Of a stretch of 64,000 bases of DNA, positions 35,284 through 44,693 are shown one piece after another; positions within the stretch are counted from its first letter, which is position 1, and every line of letters begins with the position of its first letter. Under the pieces are notes generated by a model. That model was not told the DNA's origin. It did not search any database and worked only from the letters and a program-made list of their open reading frames with translations. The translations under genes were made by a program, and so were the position numbers. Source of the stretch: Victivallis sp. Marseille-Q1083 (GTDB taxonomy: Bacteria > Verrucomicrobiota > Lentisphaeria > Victivallales > Victivallaceae); the NCBI RefSeq assembly GCF_903645315.1, contig NZ_CAHJXL010000001.1, forward strand, positions 1,354,001 through 1,418,000, read 5' to 3'.

Positions 35284-35424
35284 GATATTATTTTCTAAAA
35301 CTCTCCGGTTATTTTGGCTCCCTTTGAAATGATTCGGAAATCAACTGCCGTGACGGTATTGCGGGCTTCGTAAACCTTCCGCCGCTGACCGGCCGGGTGC
35401 GACCGGCAAGAGCAGTCAAATCAT

Positions 35425-35461
35425 AAAAAAACCGGTCCTTTCCTTCCGGATAGGACCGGTT
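35425..35461 (-). terminator. Terminator of dut
   Basis: On the minus strand AACCGGTCCT pairs with AGGACCGGTT across a 12-nt loop and runs into TTTTTT. Between here and the rex repeats (35284-35424) I see nothing else. Confidence 0.85.
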
Positions 35462-35523
35462 CTCCGGACATTTTGTTGCCTTGACGGCGAAGAAAAGTCG
35501 GAATGATTTTGAATGATAAGCAG

Positions 35524-35970
35524 TTATTTTTTCCCGGTGCTGCCGAATCCGCCGGCGCCGCGTTCGGTTGCCGACAGTGCCGCAACCGGCTGCAGCGTCA
35601 CTTCCGGCAGACGGCTGATCACCATCTGCGCAATCCGGTCGCCGCGTTTGATCGGAAACGCTTCCGGGCCGGGATTGAACATGATGATGCCGATTTCGCC
35701 GCGATAGCCGGCATCAATGGTGCCCGGAGAATTGGTCAGCATCAGATTGTGCTTCAAAGCCAAACCGCTGCGCGGCCGGATCTGCGCTTCGAAGCCGTAC
35801 GGCAACTCCAGAAAAATTCCGGTCGGCACCAAGGTGCTGTTTCCCACCGGCAGAACCATATCCACCCGGGAACGTAAATCGTAGGCGGCATCGTCGTGGT
35901 GGGCTTTGGCCGGCAGCAAATCGTCGCAGCCGTCGAACATTGCGATTTTGATAATTGTCGATTCCGTCAT
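35524..35970 (-). CDS. dut: Deoxyuridine 5'-triphosphate nucleotidohydrolase
   Basis: A 148-residue trimeric dUTPase that hydrolyses dUTP to dUMP and keeps uracil out of DNA. All five motifs can be seen: [41 protein letters not shown] and the C-terminal [16 protein letters not shown] lies 8 nt before the ATG at 35970. It has its own terminator and is divergent from dinB. Confidence 0.96.
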   Translation of the reverse strand: MTESTIIKIAMFDGCDDLLPAKAHHDDAAYDLRSRVDMVLPVGNSTLVPTGIFLELPYGFEAQIRPRSGLALKHNLMLTNSPGTIDAGYRGEIGIIMFNPGPEAFPIKRGDRIAQMVISRLPEVTLQPVAALSATERGAGGFGSTGKK

Positions 35971-36063
35971 CGGCAGGACCTCCTGAGCATGCATACTTTT
36001 TTGCTTTTGATCGGTTTGGTGATTACTGTAATGCCGAAGTGAAAATTTGAAAACGGATCAACC

Positions 36064-37155
36064 TTGGAAAATCGAAAAATCATTCATATCGACATGGACG
36101 CCTTCTACGCCTCCATCGAACAGCGCGATCATCCAGAGTGGCGCGGCAAACCGCTGATCATCGGCGGCTCCCCGGAGGAGCGCGGCGTGGTCAGCACCTG
36201 TTCGTACGAAGCGCGGGTGTTCGGCATTCATTCGGCGATGCCGACCAAAACGGCGGTGCGGCTCTGCCCTGACGGCATCTTTCAGCCGGTCGACATGCCC
36301 AAATACAAACGAGTTTCCGGCCGCATCCAGGACATTCTGCACCGCTTTTCCGACCGGGTCGAACCGGTATCGATCGACGAAGCCTACCTGGATGTCACCG
36401 AAAACGCCCAGAAACAGCCGTCGGCCACGCTGGTCGCCCGGGCCATCCAGCGCGCCATCTATGAGGAGACCATGCTGACCGCTTCGGCCGGCGTATCGTA
36501 CAATAAATTCCTGGCCAAAATCGCTTCCGACCTGCACAAACCCTGCGGTCTGACCGTAATCACGCCGAAGAACGCGACACGCTTTCTCGAACAGTTGCCG
36601 ATCGAGAAATTTCACGGCATCGGCCGGGCCACCGCCGGCCGGTTGAAGGGCATGGGGGTCAAATGCGGCGGCGATCTGAAAAAGTTCGAACGGGAAGCGC
36701 TGATCGGACTGTTCGGCAAAAACGGCTCCTACTATTACGATATCGTCCGCGGCATCGACCTGCGGCCGGTGGAAACGGAATACGAACGCAAATCCTACGG
36801 CCGGGAAATCACTTTCCCGCACGATCTGGACAATCTGGATGAGATCGTCGAACATGTCCGGCGGCTGTCCGGCCGGGTGGCCCAACTGCTGGCGCGGGAG
36901 GGATTGGCCGGCCGGACCGTGACCTTGAAAGTGCGGTATGAAAATTTTCAGACGGTGACCCGCAGCATGTCGGTAACCGTGCCGGTCGGCGAAGGCCGAG
37001 TCATCGCCGCGATCGCCGAAGCGCTGCTGAAACGAACCGAGGCCGGCGCCCGGCAGGTGCGGCTGCTCGGAGTCACCATGTCGAATTTCCCGACCGGAGC
37101 GGAACAGAATGCGCCGATTCAACTGGAGTTCGATTTCGACGCCGCCGGCAGCTGA
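36064..37155 (+). CDS. dinB: DNA polymerase IV
   Basis: A 363-residue Y-family translesion polymerase. The catalytic carboxylates are in IHIDMDAFYASIEQ and SIDEAYLDV. The steric-gate region and SYEARVFGIHSAMPT follow the family. Helix-hairpin-helix thumb: KFHGIGRATAGRLKGMG. The C-terminal little finger ends near LLGVTMSNF. No beta-clamp motif is obvious in the short tail. The best start is TTG at 36064; no ATG is available before the catalytic Asp. The Shine-Dalgarno is weak. No LexA box was recognised. Confidence 0.94.
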   Translation: MENRKIIHIDMDAFYASIEQRDHPEWRGKPLIIGGSPEERGVVSTCSYEARVFGIHSAMPTKTAVRLCPDGIFQPVDMPKYKRVSGRIQDILHRFSDRVEPVSIDEAYLDVTENAQKQPSATLVARAIQRAIYEETMLTASAGVSYNKFLAKIASDLHKPCGLTVITPKNATRFLEQLPIEKFHGIGRATAGRLKGMGVKCGGDLKKFEREALIGLFGKNGSYYYDIVRGIDLRPVETEYERKSYGREITFPHDLDNLDEIVEHVRRLSGRVAQLLAREGLAGRTVTLKVRYENFQTVTRSMSVTVPVGEGRVIAAIAEALLKRTEAGARQVRLLGVTMSNFPTGAEQNAPIQLEFDFDAAGS

Positions 37156-37168
37156 GCGCCTGCCGACC

Positions 37169-37750
37169 TCACTGCTGTTTTTGCCGGGCTTCCTCCAGTG
37201 CCTGGGACTGCATTTCAAGGAACTTGGCCTGCGCCTCCTTCCATTCGGCCATCACCTCGTCGTACCGGTCGAGTTTGGCCAGGAACAACGCCTTGACGGT
37301 AATTTCGTAAATATCTTCCATCTGGGTATCGTAGGCCACCGGATTGCCGAAGGTGTCGATATATACGCCGCCGCCGCCAACCCGCTGGTCGCTGACCGCG
37401 TCGATCATCGACACCGGGCCGCCGGCGGTATTGTCCTGCGGCACCGCCATGGCTCCCACTTTGGTCCGCTTGAATTCGACGACCTGGACGGCATTGGCGC
37501 CGACGGCCCTGGCCTTGTCGATCAATGCCGTCTTGATTTCGCCGCTCGGGGTGGAGCCGTTGCATTCGAGCAGACCGCGGCCGATGGAATGATAGGTATC
37601 CGGCGGCACCGGCGTCGCTTCGTCGTAGAATGCCACACTCTCATTTTCCGGCAGCGCCGGCAGCTTCTGGCCGACGTAATCAACGCTGAGACAGCCGCTC
37701 AATAGACCGGCCAGCCAGCCGGCCAACAATAATTTTCCTGTTTTTTTCAT
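37169..37750 (-). CDS. Lipoprotein of unknown function, downstream of mlaD
   Basis: A 193-residue predicted lipoprotein: MKKTGKLLLAGWLAGLLSGC with lipobox LSGC, Cys at residue 20. The middle contains SIGRGLLECNGSTPSGEIKTALIDKARAVGANAVQVVEF, like the heavy-metal-binding/YbjQ-like secretory folds seen in small lipoproteins (weak). The C-terminus (from about 150) is a charged helix rich in Glu, Gln and Ala. It is last in the run hisB-mlaE-mlaF-mlaD and could be an extra Mla component, as lipoproteins accompany Mce systems elsewhere. It ends 13 bp from convergent dinB. Confidence 0.7.
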   Translation of the reverse strand: MKKTGKLLLAGWLAGLLSGCLSVDYVGQKLPALPENESVAFYDEATPVPPDTYHSIGRGLLECNGSTPSGEIKTALIDKARAVGANAVQVVEFKRTKVGAMAVPQDNTAGGPVSMIDAVSDQRVGGGGVYIDTFGNPVAYDTQMEDIYEITVKALFLAKLDRYDEVMAEWKEAQAKFLEMQSQALEEARQKQQ

Positions 37751-37796
37751 CCTTGTTTCCTTCAAAATCGTCAAATTAACCTGGCACCCGGCCACT

Positions 37797-38837
37797 CTAT
37801 TGCCGCTTGAATTCCATCGGCGGCTGGCGCTTGCCCCGCAGCATGGCACTCGGGTCGTCGTTGAGGTAGGACATCAACTCGGTAACCGCATCCAACGCCC
37901 GGTTCAATTTCTGCAGCGACACCTCCAGCGTCGACATCGTCTCATCGGCGCTGCCGACCACGCCGCGGATATCGTTGCCGGCCTGGGTGACGCTGCCGGC
38001 GGCCTCGCGGAACGCCGATGCGGTCCCGGCCACATTGGCCTGGGCAAGTTGTTCGTTGACATCGTTGATCAGCGTATTGATGTTGTTCACTGCGGTCTCC
38101 AGTTGTTCGCTGAAAGTCCGCAGGCGCTCTTCGGTCAGCGTCCGGGCCAACGCGCCGGAGCTCCGTTCCAGGTTGTTGCTGATGCTCTCGATGCGCTGGA
38201 CGATCACTTTCAAATCCGGATCGGACAGCAGCGCCGTCGCTTCGCCGAGCCCGCGTTTCAATTCATTGGAAATGCCGACGAAATCGACCTGGGAAATCCG
38301 GTTCAACGAGGTGCTGAACATGCCCAGCAGATCGGTGAAGGTCGACGGCGTCGACGGCAGATAAAACTGGCCGGCGGCGAGATCCGGCGGCTGTTTGATG
38401 ATGTCCTGAGTATTGCTCGGATCGAAATAATCGAATTCGATGTATTTCAGGCCGGTGATGCCGGCGTATTCCAGCCGGGCGCGCAGCCCGGAGCTGCGTT
38501 CGCGGTCGAAAAATTCATAGAAACTTTTGAGGCTCTCGGTCGAACGCCGCTGCAGCGGTTTCGAGTCGATGAATGCCGACAGCTCGATTTCCATGTCCAC
38601 CCGGATCAATTTGTCGTTGACCTGGATGGCGATGGTCGAAACGTTGCCGATCGGCACGCCTTTGTATTTGACCGGCGACCCCACCGCCAGGCCCTGCACC
38701 GACTCGCTGAACAGCGTGGTGATGCGGGCCCGCGTCTTAAAGAGATCGGACAAGCCCAAAAAGAACATCGTCGCCAGCAGCACCGCCAGCCCGCCGAGGA
38801 CGAACAACCCGAGTTTGAATCTGCTTATCTGCGCCAT
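37797..38837 (-). CDS. mlaD: MlaD-like MCE domain protein
   Basis: A 346-residue periplasmic, membrane-anchored protein of the phospholipid transport complex. One transmembrane helix, KLGLFVLGGLAVLLATMFFLG, is followed by the MCE domain with GLAVGSPVKYKGVPIGNVSTI (about 48-68). The later half is helical with long heptad-like stretches (ISNNLERSSGALARTL, LETAVNNINTLINDVNEQL). This tail is much longer than in E. coli MlaD and like that of longer MCE proteins. GAGGGAAAT precedes the ATG. Confidence 0.9.
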   Translation of the reverse strand: MAQISRFKLGLFVLGGLAVLLATMFFLGLSDLFKTRARITTLFSESVQGLAVGSPVKYKGVPIGNVSTIAIQVNDKLIRVDMEIELSAFIDSKPLQRRSTESLKSFYEFFDRERSSGLRARLEYAGITGLKYIEFDYFDPSNTQDIIKQPPDLAAGQFYLPSTPSTFTDLLGMFSTSLNRISQVDFVGISNELKRGLGEATALLSDPDLKVIVQRIESISNNLERSSGALARTLTEERLRTFSEQLETAVNNINTLINDVNEQLAQANVAGTASAFREAAGSVTQAGNDIRGVVGSADETMSTLEVSLQKLNRALDAVTELMSYLNDDPSAMLRGKRQPPMEFKRQ

Positions 38838-38844
38838 ATTTCCC

Positions 38845-39633
38845 TCAATTTAAATCCCGTTTCAAACCGTCCCGGCTCAGGAATTGCCGTACCCACGGAT
38901 TGGACGAATGCCGTTCCAGCTCCCGGGGCGCCCCGCTGTCGACGATCGAGCGGGTTTTCTTGTCCAGCATGATAATCCGGTCGGCAATCGCAAACACACT
39001 GTCCAATTCATGGGTGACGATGACCATCGTGCTGCCCAGATCACGCCGGAGACGCAAAATCAAGCGGTCCAGCTCCGCCGACGTGATCGGATCGAGTCCG
39101 GCCGACGGTTCATCGAAAAACAACAGTTGCGGGTCCAGCGCCAGCGCCCGCGCCAGACCGGCGCGCTTGCACATGCCGCCGGACAGCTCCGCCGGCTGGT
39201 AATTGCCGAACTGCGCGAGGTCAACCCAGCGCAATTTTTCCTGCACCACCTCGTGAATCTCCTTCCGGCTCAAGTCGGTGAACTCCTCCAGCGGCAGCGC
39301 AATGTTTTCCGCCACCGTCATCGACCCGAACAGCGCGCCGCCCTGGTAAGTCACGCCGAACCGCCGCATCAACTGCCGCTTACGCTGCTCACCGGCTTTG
39401 ACGATGCTTTCGCCGAAAATCTTGATATCGCCTTTGATCGGCGTATACAAACCGATCATATGCTTCAGCAATGTGCTTTTACCGCAGCCGGAACCGCCCA
39501 TGATGGCGAAAATTTCCCCCCGGTTGACCGAAAAATTTAAATTTTCCAACACCGGGCGGTTGTTGTAGCCGACCGTCAGGTTTTTGACTTCCACCACCGG
39601 ATTTTCCGCTTTCTTCAACGCTCGATCACTCAC
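38845..39633 (-). CDS. mlaF: MlaF-like ABC transporter ATPase
   Basis: A 262-residue ATPase of the Mla phospholipid transporter. Walker A GGSGCGKST, signature LSGGMCKRAGLARAL, Walker B LLFFDEPSAGLDP and switch His in IVTHELDS. The Cys in the signature and AGLDPITSAELD are typical of MlaF. The GTG at 39633, two bases after the mlaE stop, was chosen because the conserved part starts soon after; the longer frame enters mlaE in another frame. Confidence 0.93.
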   Translation of the reverse strand: MSDRALKKAENPVVEVKNLTVGYNNRPVLENLNFSVNRGEIFAIMGGSGCGKSTLLKHMIGLYTPIKGDIKIFGESIVKAGEQRKRQLMRRFGVTYQGGALFGSMTVAENIALPLEEFTDLSRKEIHEVVQEKLRWVDLAQFGNYQPAELSGGMCKRAGLARALALDPQLLFFDEPSAGLDPITSAELDRLILRLRRDLGSTMVIVTHELDSVFAIADRIIMLDKKTRSIVDSGAPRELERHSSNPWVRQFLSRDGLKRDLN

Positions 39634-39635
39634 GG

Positions 39636-40442
39636 TCAATACCCCCAGAACGAATAGATGATCGTCAGCACCGCATCGGCGATCACCACCATGAAAATTG
39701 AACTCACCACCGCTTCGGTCGCCGCCCGGCCGACGCCCTGCGCATCGTTTTCCGCCTGAAAACCGTGCCAACAGCCGACCAGCGCAATCAAAGCGGCAAA
39801 GAAAAAACTCTTCATCACCCCCAGCAGCAGCACCGGAATGGTCAGCACCTCCTGGGTCCGGTCCAGATAGGTGACCAGCGGCAGCTTCAGCATCGTCGCG
39901 CCGACGGTCAAACCGCCGAGCAGACCGGCAATGTCGCCGAATACCGTCAAAATCGGCAATACCAGCAGCATGGCGAGCAATTTGGGCACCACCAGAAAGC
40001 GGGCTGGCGCGATGCCCATCGTCTGCATGGCGCTGACCTCTTCATTGACCTTCATCGTGCCGATTTCAGCGGCAAAAGCGCTGCCGGCCCGGCCGGTGGC
40101 AATCATCGCCACCATCAACGGCCCCAATTCCTTCAGGATGGAAAAACCGACCAGGTCGGCGACGTAAATTTCGGTGCCGAACTGCCGCATCTGGACGGCG
40201 GCCTGAAATCCCAGCACCAACCCCATCAGATAACAGATCAGCAAAACGATCGGCAGCGACTGGCTGCCGCACAAACTCATGTAGTACCAGACTTCCCGCC
40301 ACCGCATTTTCCGCGGATGCCGGAGCGTCAGCGCGAAAACCGCGGCCAACTCGCCCAGAAAGGCAATCATATCGCGGCCGCTGGCAACCCGGTCGTAAAC
40401 ATTTTCACCGGTATAATCGACGATTCGCTTCAGTTTCTTCAT
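39636..40442 (-). CDS. mlaE: MlaE-like ABC transporter permease
   Basis: A 268-residue membrane permease with about five segments. Signature regions are ELGPLMVAMIATGRAGSAFAAEIGTMKVNEEVSAM (about 116-150, the coupling helix) and the C-terminal AATEAVVSSIFMVVIADAVLTIIY. With MlaF and MlaD it moves phospholipids between the inner and outer membranes. Starts 28 bp after hisB, so likely co-transcribed with it. Confidence 0.93.
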   Translation of the reverse strand: MKKLKRIVDYTGENVYDRVASGRDMIAFLGELAAVFALTLRHPRKMRWREVWYYMSLCGSQSLPIVLLICYLMGLVLGFQAAVQMRQFGTEIYVADLVGFSILKELGPLMVAMIATGRAGSAFAAEIGTMKVNEEVSAMQTMGIAPARFLVVPKLLAMLLVLPILTVFGDIAGLLGGLTVGATMLKLPLVTYLDRTQEVLTIPVLLLGVMKSFFFAALIALVGCWHGFQAENDAQGVGRAATEAVVSSIFMVVIADAVLTIIYSFWGY

Positions 40443-40470
40443 GACGCTGACAACCTGGCCGGTTCAAACT

Positions 40471-41067
40471 TCAATCGAGCACTCCCTTGGTCGACAACAC
40501 GCCCTGAATGCGCGGATCGTATCCGGTCGCCTGGTCCAGCGCTTTGGCGAATCCTTTGAAAATCGCCTCGAAGACGTGGTGGACTTCATCGCCGCAAACC
40601 AGATGGATGTGAAGATTCAAGCCGCACTGGTTGACCAGGGCCTGAAAAAATTCCCGGAACAGCCGGACATCGATATCCTTCAGCCGCGGCGCCGGGGACG
40701 GCACGTCGTAAACCAGGCAGGGCCGCCCGGACAAATCCAGCGCGATCTGCACCAGGGTCTCGTCCATCGGCAGCAGGAAACTGCCGTAGCGGCGGATTCC
40801 GGCCTTATCGCCGGCCGCCTGGCGGATGAGGTTGCCCAGGACCAGGCCCAGATCCTCCATCGTGTGATGATAATCGACCTCCAGGTCGCCTTTGACGCTG
40901 ACCTTCAAATCGAAAAAGCCATGTTTGGCGAACAATGTCAACATGTGATCGAGAAAACCGATGCCGGTGTGCACATCGCTTTGACCGCTGCCGTCCAAAT
41001 TGATTTCGGCAAAAATATCGGTTTCCAGCGTGGTGCGTTTCCATTCGGCGCAGCGCACGGCATTCAT
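40471..41067 (-). CDS. hisB: Imidazoleglycerol-phosphate dehydratase
   Basis: A 198-residue monofunctional HisB (no phosphatase domain). It dehydrates imidazole glycerol phosphate in histidine synthesis. Manganese-binding motifs: [54 protein letters not shown] precedes the ATG. No other his gene is in the window; it is the first gene in front of mlaEFD. Confidence 0.96.
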   Translation of the reverse strand: MNAVRCAEWKRTTLETDIFAEINLDGSGQSDVHTGIGFLDHMLTLFAKHGFFDLKVSVKGDLEVDYHHTMEDLGLVLGNLIRQAAGDKAGIRRYGSFLLPMDETLVQIALDLSGRPCLVYDVPSPAPRLKDIDVRLFREFFQALVNQCGLNLHIHLVCGDEVHHVFEAIFKGFAKALDQATGYDPRIQGVLSTKGVLD

Positions 41068-41188
41068 GACAACCTCCTTGAAAATGAAAAATTTTTCCGA
41101 AAAAAACTTCGGATCGTCCGCTTCACGGTTTTAATTTATAACTTGTTACGGTAAATTACCAGCCGGGAATCATCGGAGAGTGGGTGCA

Positions 41189-41779
41189 ATGGGATATTTT
41201 TTTGCCTGGATCGTGGTGATCGTCACCGCCTATCTGGCGGTCGATGCCGTCAGTTCCATCGACAAATATGGAATTTTTGCAATTTTCATCGGCTTGTTCT
41301 GGGCCGGGATTTGCGGTGTGATTTTTGCGATATTATTTTCCGGCAGAATGGGTTCCATATTCGGCGGCGCCATTTTTCATCCGACCCGCTATTTGAAAAA
41401 GCGGCCGGATATTTTTTCGCCGATTCAGGGTCTGATGGCGGCCGGACACTGGCGGGAGGCCGAAGAAGCACTGCAGAATATATTCGAGCGGGACCCCGTT
41501 TCGCCGCCGGCCAATTTATTGTGGGCGGAAATCGCCATCGCGCAGGACCGCCACGATGAATTGCTCGACCGGCTTGAGTCCTATTTCCATGCCGCCGAAC
41601 CGCTGCCCTCCGAGGAACGAATGCAGTTGCTGCTGCATTACTGCGATTACGCAATACCGGCCGGCCGGCGCGCCGCGGCGGTTTCCCGCCTGTCCGAAGA
41701 GTTGAAACGGGTGAATTGGCCGTCGGCCGAACGGCAGTTGCTGACCGACCGCCTGCAGGCAATCGCCCGGCAAAAGTAA
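41189..41779 (+). CDS. Small membrane protein with a helical-repeat (TPR-like) domain, paralogue A
   Basis: A 196-residue protein of unknown function. Two N-terminal membrane segments (FFAWIVVIVTAYLAVDAV and IFAIFIGLFWAGICGVIFAIL) are followed by a soluble, helical part. DIFSPIQGLMAAGHWREAEEAL and PPANLLWAEIAIAQDRHDELLDRLESYF look like paired helices of TPR type. The next gene encodes a close paralogue. The ATG at 41189 has GGAGAG upstream; a GTG three codons earlier is possible. Confidence 0.75.
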   Translation: MGYFFAWIVVIVTAYLAVDAVSSIDKYGIFAIFIGLFWAGICGVIFAILFSGRMGSIFGGAIFHPTRYLKKRPDIFSPIQGLMAAGHWREAEEALQNIFERDPVSPPANLLWAEIAIAQDRHDELLDRLESYFHAAEPLPSEERMQLLLHYCDYAIPAGRRAAAVSRLSEELKRVNWPSAERQLLTDRLQAIARQK

Positions 41780-41865
41780 AAAAAATCCGGCGGCTTTTCA
41801 TTTATGGTTTTCATTTGGCGATTCGGGATGATAAATTATCGGTTATCAACAGCAGGAGGCGGACA

Positions 41866-42495
41866 ATGAAGCGTATTTTGGCCTGGCTCGTCATTCTTTT
41901 CTGCGGCTACAAGGCCTTGACGGCGTTCTGGTCGATTGGAGAACTTGAAGAAGAGCCGCTGGCGGCGGTGGGAATCTTCCTGGGCGGGCTGCTGTGGGCC
42001 GCGGTTTGCGCCGTGGTGCTGGCGGTGCAATTGTCCGATAAATTCGGCGGTTTGTTCAGCCGGATCTTCTACGCGGCCGATTACCTGAAGGAACCGCCGG
42101 ATATGATTTCGCCGATTCGAGGACTGATGGCCAATCAGGAGTATGAAAAAGCCGAAGAAGAGCTGCGGCAGCTCCTGGCAAAGCGGCCGTATTCGCCGAT
42201 CGCCAATCTGCTGGCGGCCGAGATTGCCATCGAACGGCAGCGCATTCCGGACGCACTGGACCGGCTGGAAAATTATTTCAACAACCCGAAAACCCGGATT
42301 ACTGAGGAAAATACCCAGATGCTGCTGCTCTACAGCGATCATGCGCCGCAATTCGGGCGGAAACAAAATGCCATCACCTACCTGGAACGGGAGTTGGCGC
42401 GCAAAGGTTATTCCGAACCGGAGCGGCAGTTCCTGTCCGCCCGGCTGGCGGCACTTCACAACGATGCGAATTTGTCAGACCGTTTGACTTCCTGA
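41866..42495 (+). CDS. Small membrane protein with a helical-repeat (TPR-like) domain, paralogue B
   Basis: A 209-residue relative of the preceding gene with the same order of parts: two membrane helices (ILAWLVILFCGYKALTAFW and GIFLGGLLWAAVCAVVLAV), then DMISPIRGLMANQEYEKAEEEL and SPIANLLAAEIAIERQRIPDALDRLENYF. Shared motifs with paralogue A are SPI-GLMA, EAE/KAEE, AEIAI and LDRLE-YF. AGGAGG precedes the ATG at 41866. Function unknown; both may present a TPR-like domain at the inner membrane. Confidence 0.75.
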   Translation: MKRILAWLVILFCGYKALTAFWSIGELEEEPLAAVGIFLGGLLWAAVCAVVLAVQLSDKFGGLFSRIFYAADYLKEPPDMISPIRGLMANQEYEKAEEELRQLLAKRPYSPIANLLAAEIAIERQRIPDALDRLENYFNNPKTRITEENTQMLLLYSDHAPQFGRKQNAITYLERELARKGYSEPERQFLSARLAALHNDANLSDRLTS

Positions 42496-42538
42496 CAATG
42501 AGCGGGGATTTACAAATGATAGGAAAGGATGTTTTGCC

Positions 42539-43504
42539 ATGCTGATCGATATGCCGCTTGAGGAGCTGAAACGTTATCAGGGACGCAATCCCAAACCGGC
42601 GGACTACGATGAATTCTGGGCCCGGTCGCTCGCCGAACTGGAAGCGATTCCGCCGGATATCGAAATGACCCCGTCGGCGTTCCAGACGCCCTACGCCGAA
42701 TGTTTCGACCTCTATTTCACCGGCACCGGCGGCGCCAGAATTTACGCCAAATTTTCCCGGCCGCGCAACGATTCGTTGTCGAAGCCGGGAGTCGTCGTTT
42801 TTCACGGTTACGGCGGCGATTCCTATGACTGGTGCGGGCTCCTGCCGTTTGTGGCCGCCAATTTCGTCGTCGCCGCGCTGGACTGCCGCGGCCAGGGAGG
42901 ACGCTCGGAAGACTGCATCCCGGTCAAGGGCAATACGCTCAACGGCCATATCATCCGCGGCGCCGCCGACGCCGATCCCAGGAAGCTCTATTTTCGCAAT
43001 GTTTTTCTCGATACCGTGCGCCTGACCAAAATTCTGATGAGTCAGCCGGACGTCGATCCCACCCGGATCGGGGCGACCGGCGGTTCGCAGGGCGGCGGTT
43101 TGTCGTTCGCCTGCGCCGGACTGGTGCCGGAAGTGAAGTGCGTAGCCGGCGCCTTCCCGTTTCTCTGCGACTATCAGCGGGTCTGGGAAATGGACCTGGC
43201 CAATAACGCCTATCGCGACATCACCGAATATTTCCGCCACTTCGACCGCACCCATGCCCGCGAAAAGGAATTTTTCACCAAGCTCGGCTATGTCGACGTT
43301 CAGTTCCTGGCGCCGCGCATCCGGGGCAAGGCATTGATGCTGACCGGCTTGATGGATACCATCTGCCCGCCGTCCACCCAATTTGCGATGTTCAATAAGA
43401 TTCGCAGCGAGAAGGAGCTGATCCTCTATCCCGATTTCGGCCATGAAGGATTGCCGGACTGGGACGATATCAAATTGCAATGGATGTTGAAAGAGCTGGC
43501 CTGA
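42539..43504 (+). CDS. Acetyl xylan esterase / cephalosporin-C deacetylase family (CE7)
   Basis: A 321-residue cytoplasmic alpha/beta hydrolase. The nucleophile is in GATGGSQGGGLSFA, the oxyanion region is VVFHGYGGDSYDW, RGQGGRSED is typical of CE7, and Asp and His of the triad lie in GLMDTICPPST and DFGHEG. Full length for the family. CE7 enzymes remove acetyl groups from xylo-oligosaccharides and related compounds; no signal peptide is present, so the substrate would be an imported oligosaccharide. Confidence 0.9.
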   Translation: MLIDMPLEELKRYQGRNPKPADYDEFWARSLAELEAIPPDIEMTPSAFQTPYAECFDLYFTGTGGARIYAKFSRPRNDSLSKPGVVVFHGYGGDSYDWCGLLPFVAANFVVAALDCRGQGGRSEDCIPVKGNTLNGHIIRGAADADPRKLYFRNVFLDTVRLTKILMSQPDVDPTRIGATGGSQGGGLSFACAGLVPEVKCVAGAFPFLCDYQRVWEMDLANNAYRDITEYFRHFDRTHAREKEFFTKLGYVDVQFLAPRIRGKALMLTGLMDTICPPSTQFAMFNKIRSEKELILYPDFGHEGLPDWDDIKLQWMLKELA

Positions 43505-43552
43505 ACGGCCGGCCGGTGACGAAAGCAACGAAAGGAATAAGGTTTTTCAGCA

Positions 43553-44623
43553 ATGCTTCTGGAATTGAAAAAAGTTGGCGACATCATCGACCGGATTCTT
43601 CGCGAAGATGATTTTCCGGATCGGATTCAACCGGATTATTTGCGTGAGGCGGTGCTCGATTATCCGGTGCGCGGCGGCAAACGGCTGCGGCCGGCATTGC
43701 TGATGTGGTCTTGCGGCATTTACGGCGGATCGGAATCGCAGGCAATGCTGCCGGCGGCGGCAGTCGAAGTGTTTCACAACTGGACGCTGGTGCACGATGA
43801 CATCATCGACGACGACGAAGTCCGGCGCGGCGCGCCCAGCTGCCACCGCCGTCTGGCGGCTCGGGCGGCGAAACGTTTTCCGAACCGGTCGGCAGGTACT
43901 GTCGATAAATTCGGCCGGGACATGGCGATTCTCTGCGGCGATCTGCAGCAGGCCTGGGCGAACAGCCTGCTGTTGAAAAGCGTCGAACACGGCGTACCGC
44001 CGGCGATAGCGGTGGCGTTGGCCCGGCGATTGCAGGAACTGACCAGCCGGGAACTGATCAGCGGCGAAGCGCTCGATGTCGAATTTCCGATGCGCGAATT
44101 GTCCGGCATCGCGGTGGCGGAAGTGGAAACGATGCTGTACCTGAAAACCGGCATCCTGCTGCAGTTCAGCGTCGAATGCGGCGCGGCACTGGCACTGGAA
44201 ACCACCGATTTTCAAATTCCGGAGATTCGCAATCTCGGCAGATTCGCGTTGGCGGCGGGCGTGGCATTCCAGCTCCGGGATGATTACCTCGGCCTTTACG
44301 GCGACTTCCGGAAATTCGGCAAGACGATCGGCGCCGATCTGCGCGAAGCCAAACCGACATTGCTGCTGCTGAAAGCGTTCGAACTTCTGCCGGAGGACGG
44401 CCGCCGGCAATTGCAGGCGCTGTTGAAACTGGAACGGTACAGCGAGGCGGCGCTGCAGCAGGCCAGGACGTTGGTCGGCGACTGCGGGGCGGCGGCGTTT
44501 GCCGCCGCCCGGGCGGAACAATTGGCCGCCGAGGCACATGACATTCTGAAGACGCTGCCGGCCAACCGTTACCGGGGATTGCTGCAGGATCTGGTCGATT
44601 ACTTATTGACCCGGGAACTCTAA
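43553..44623 (+). CDS. Polyprenyl diphosphate synthase (IspA/IspB family)
   Basis: A 356-residue trans-prenyltransferase. The substrate lysine/arginine region is GGKRLRPALLMW, and the first Asp-rich motif is LVHDDIIDDDEVRRG. The second is RDDYLGLYGD, slightly off the usual DDxxD. Such enzymes build chains for quinones or other isoprenoids; chain length cannot be read safely here. The second motif has G where the last Asp usually stands, though a following Asp could serve. Confidence 0.88.
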   Translation: MLLELKKVGDIIDRILREDDFPDRIQPDYLREAVLDYPVRGGKRLRPALLMWSCGIYGGSESQAMLPAAAVEVFHNWTLVHDDIIDDDEVRRGAPSCHRRLAARAAKRFPNRSAGTVDKFGRDMAILCGDLQQAWANSLLLKSVEHGVPPAIAVALARRLQELTSRELISGEALDVEFPMRELSGIAVAEVETMLYLKTGILLQFSVECGAALALETTDFQIPEIRNLGRFALAAGVAFQLRDDYLGLYGDFRKFGKTIGADLREAKPTLLLLKAFELLPEDGRRQLQALLKLERYSEAALQQARTLVGDCGAAAFAAARAEQLAAEAHDILKTLPANRYRGLLQDLVDYLLTREL

Positions 44624-44693
44624 GCCTATTTGGATTTCAACCCCAGCTCGCCCCCCCCGGCCGGAACGCATCGGAAGCATGCACCGCGGCGAT

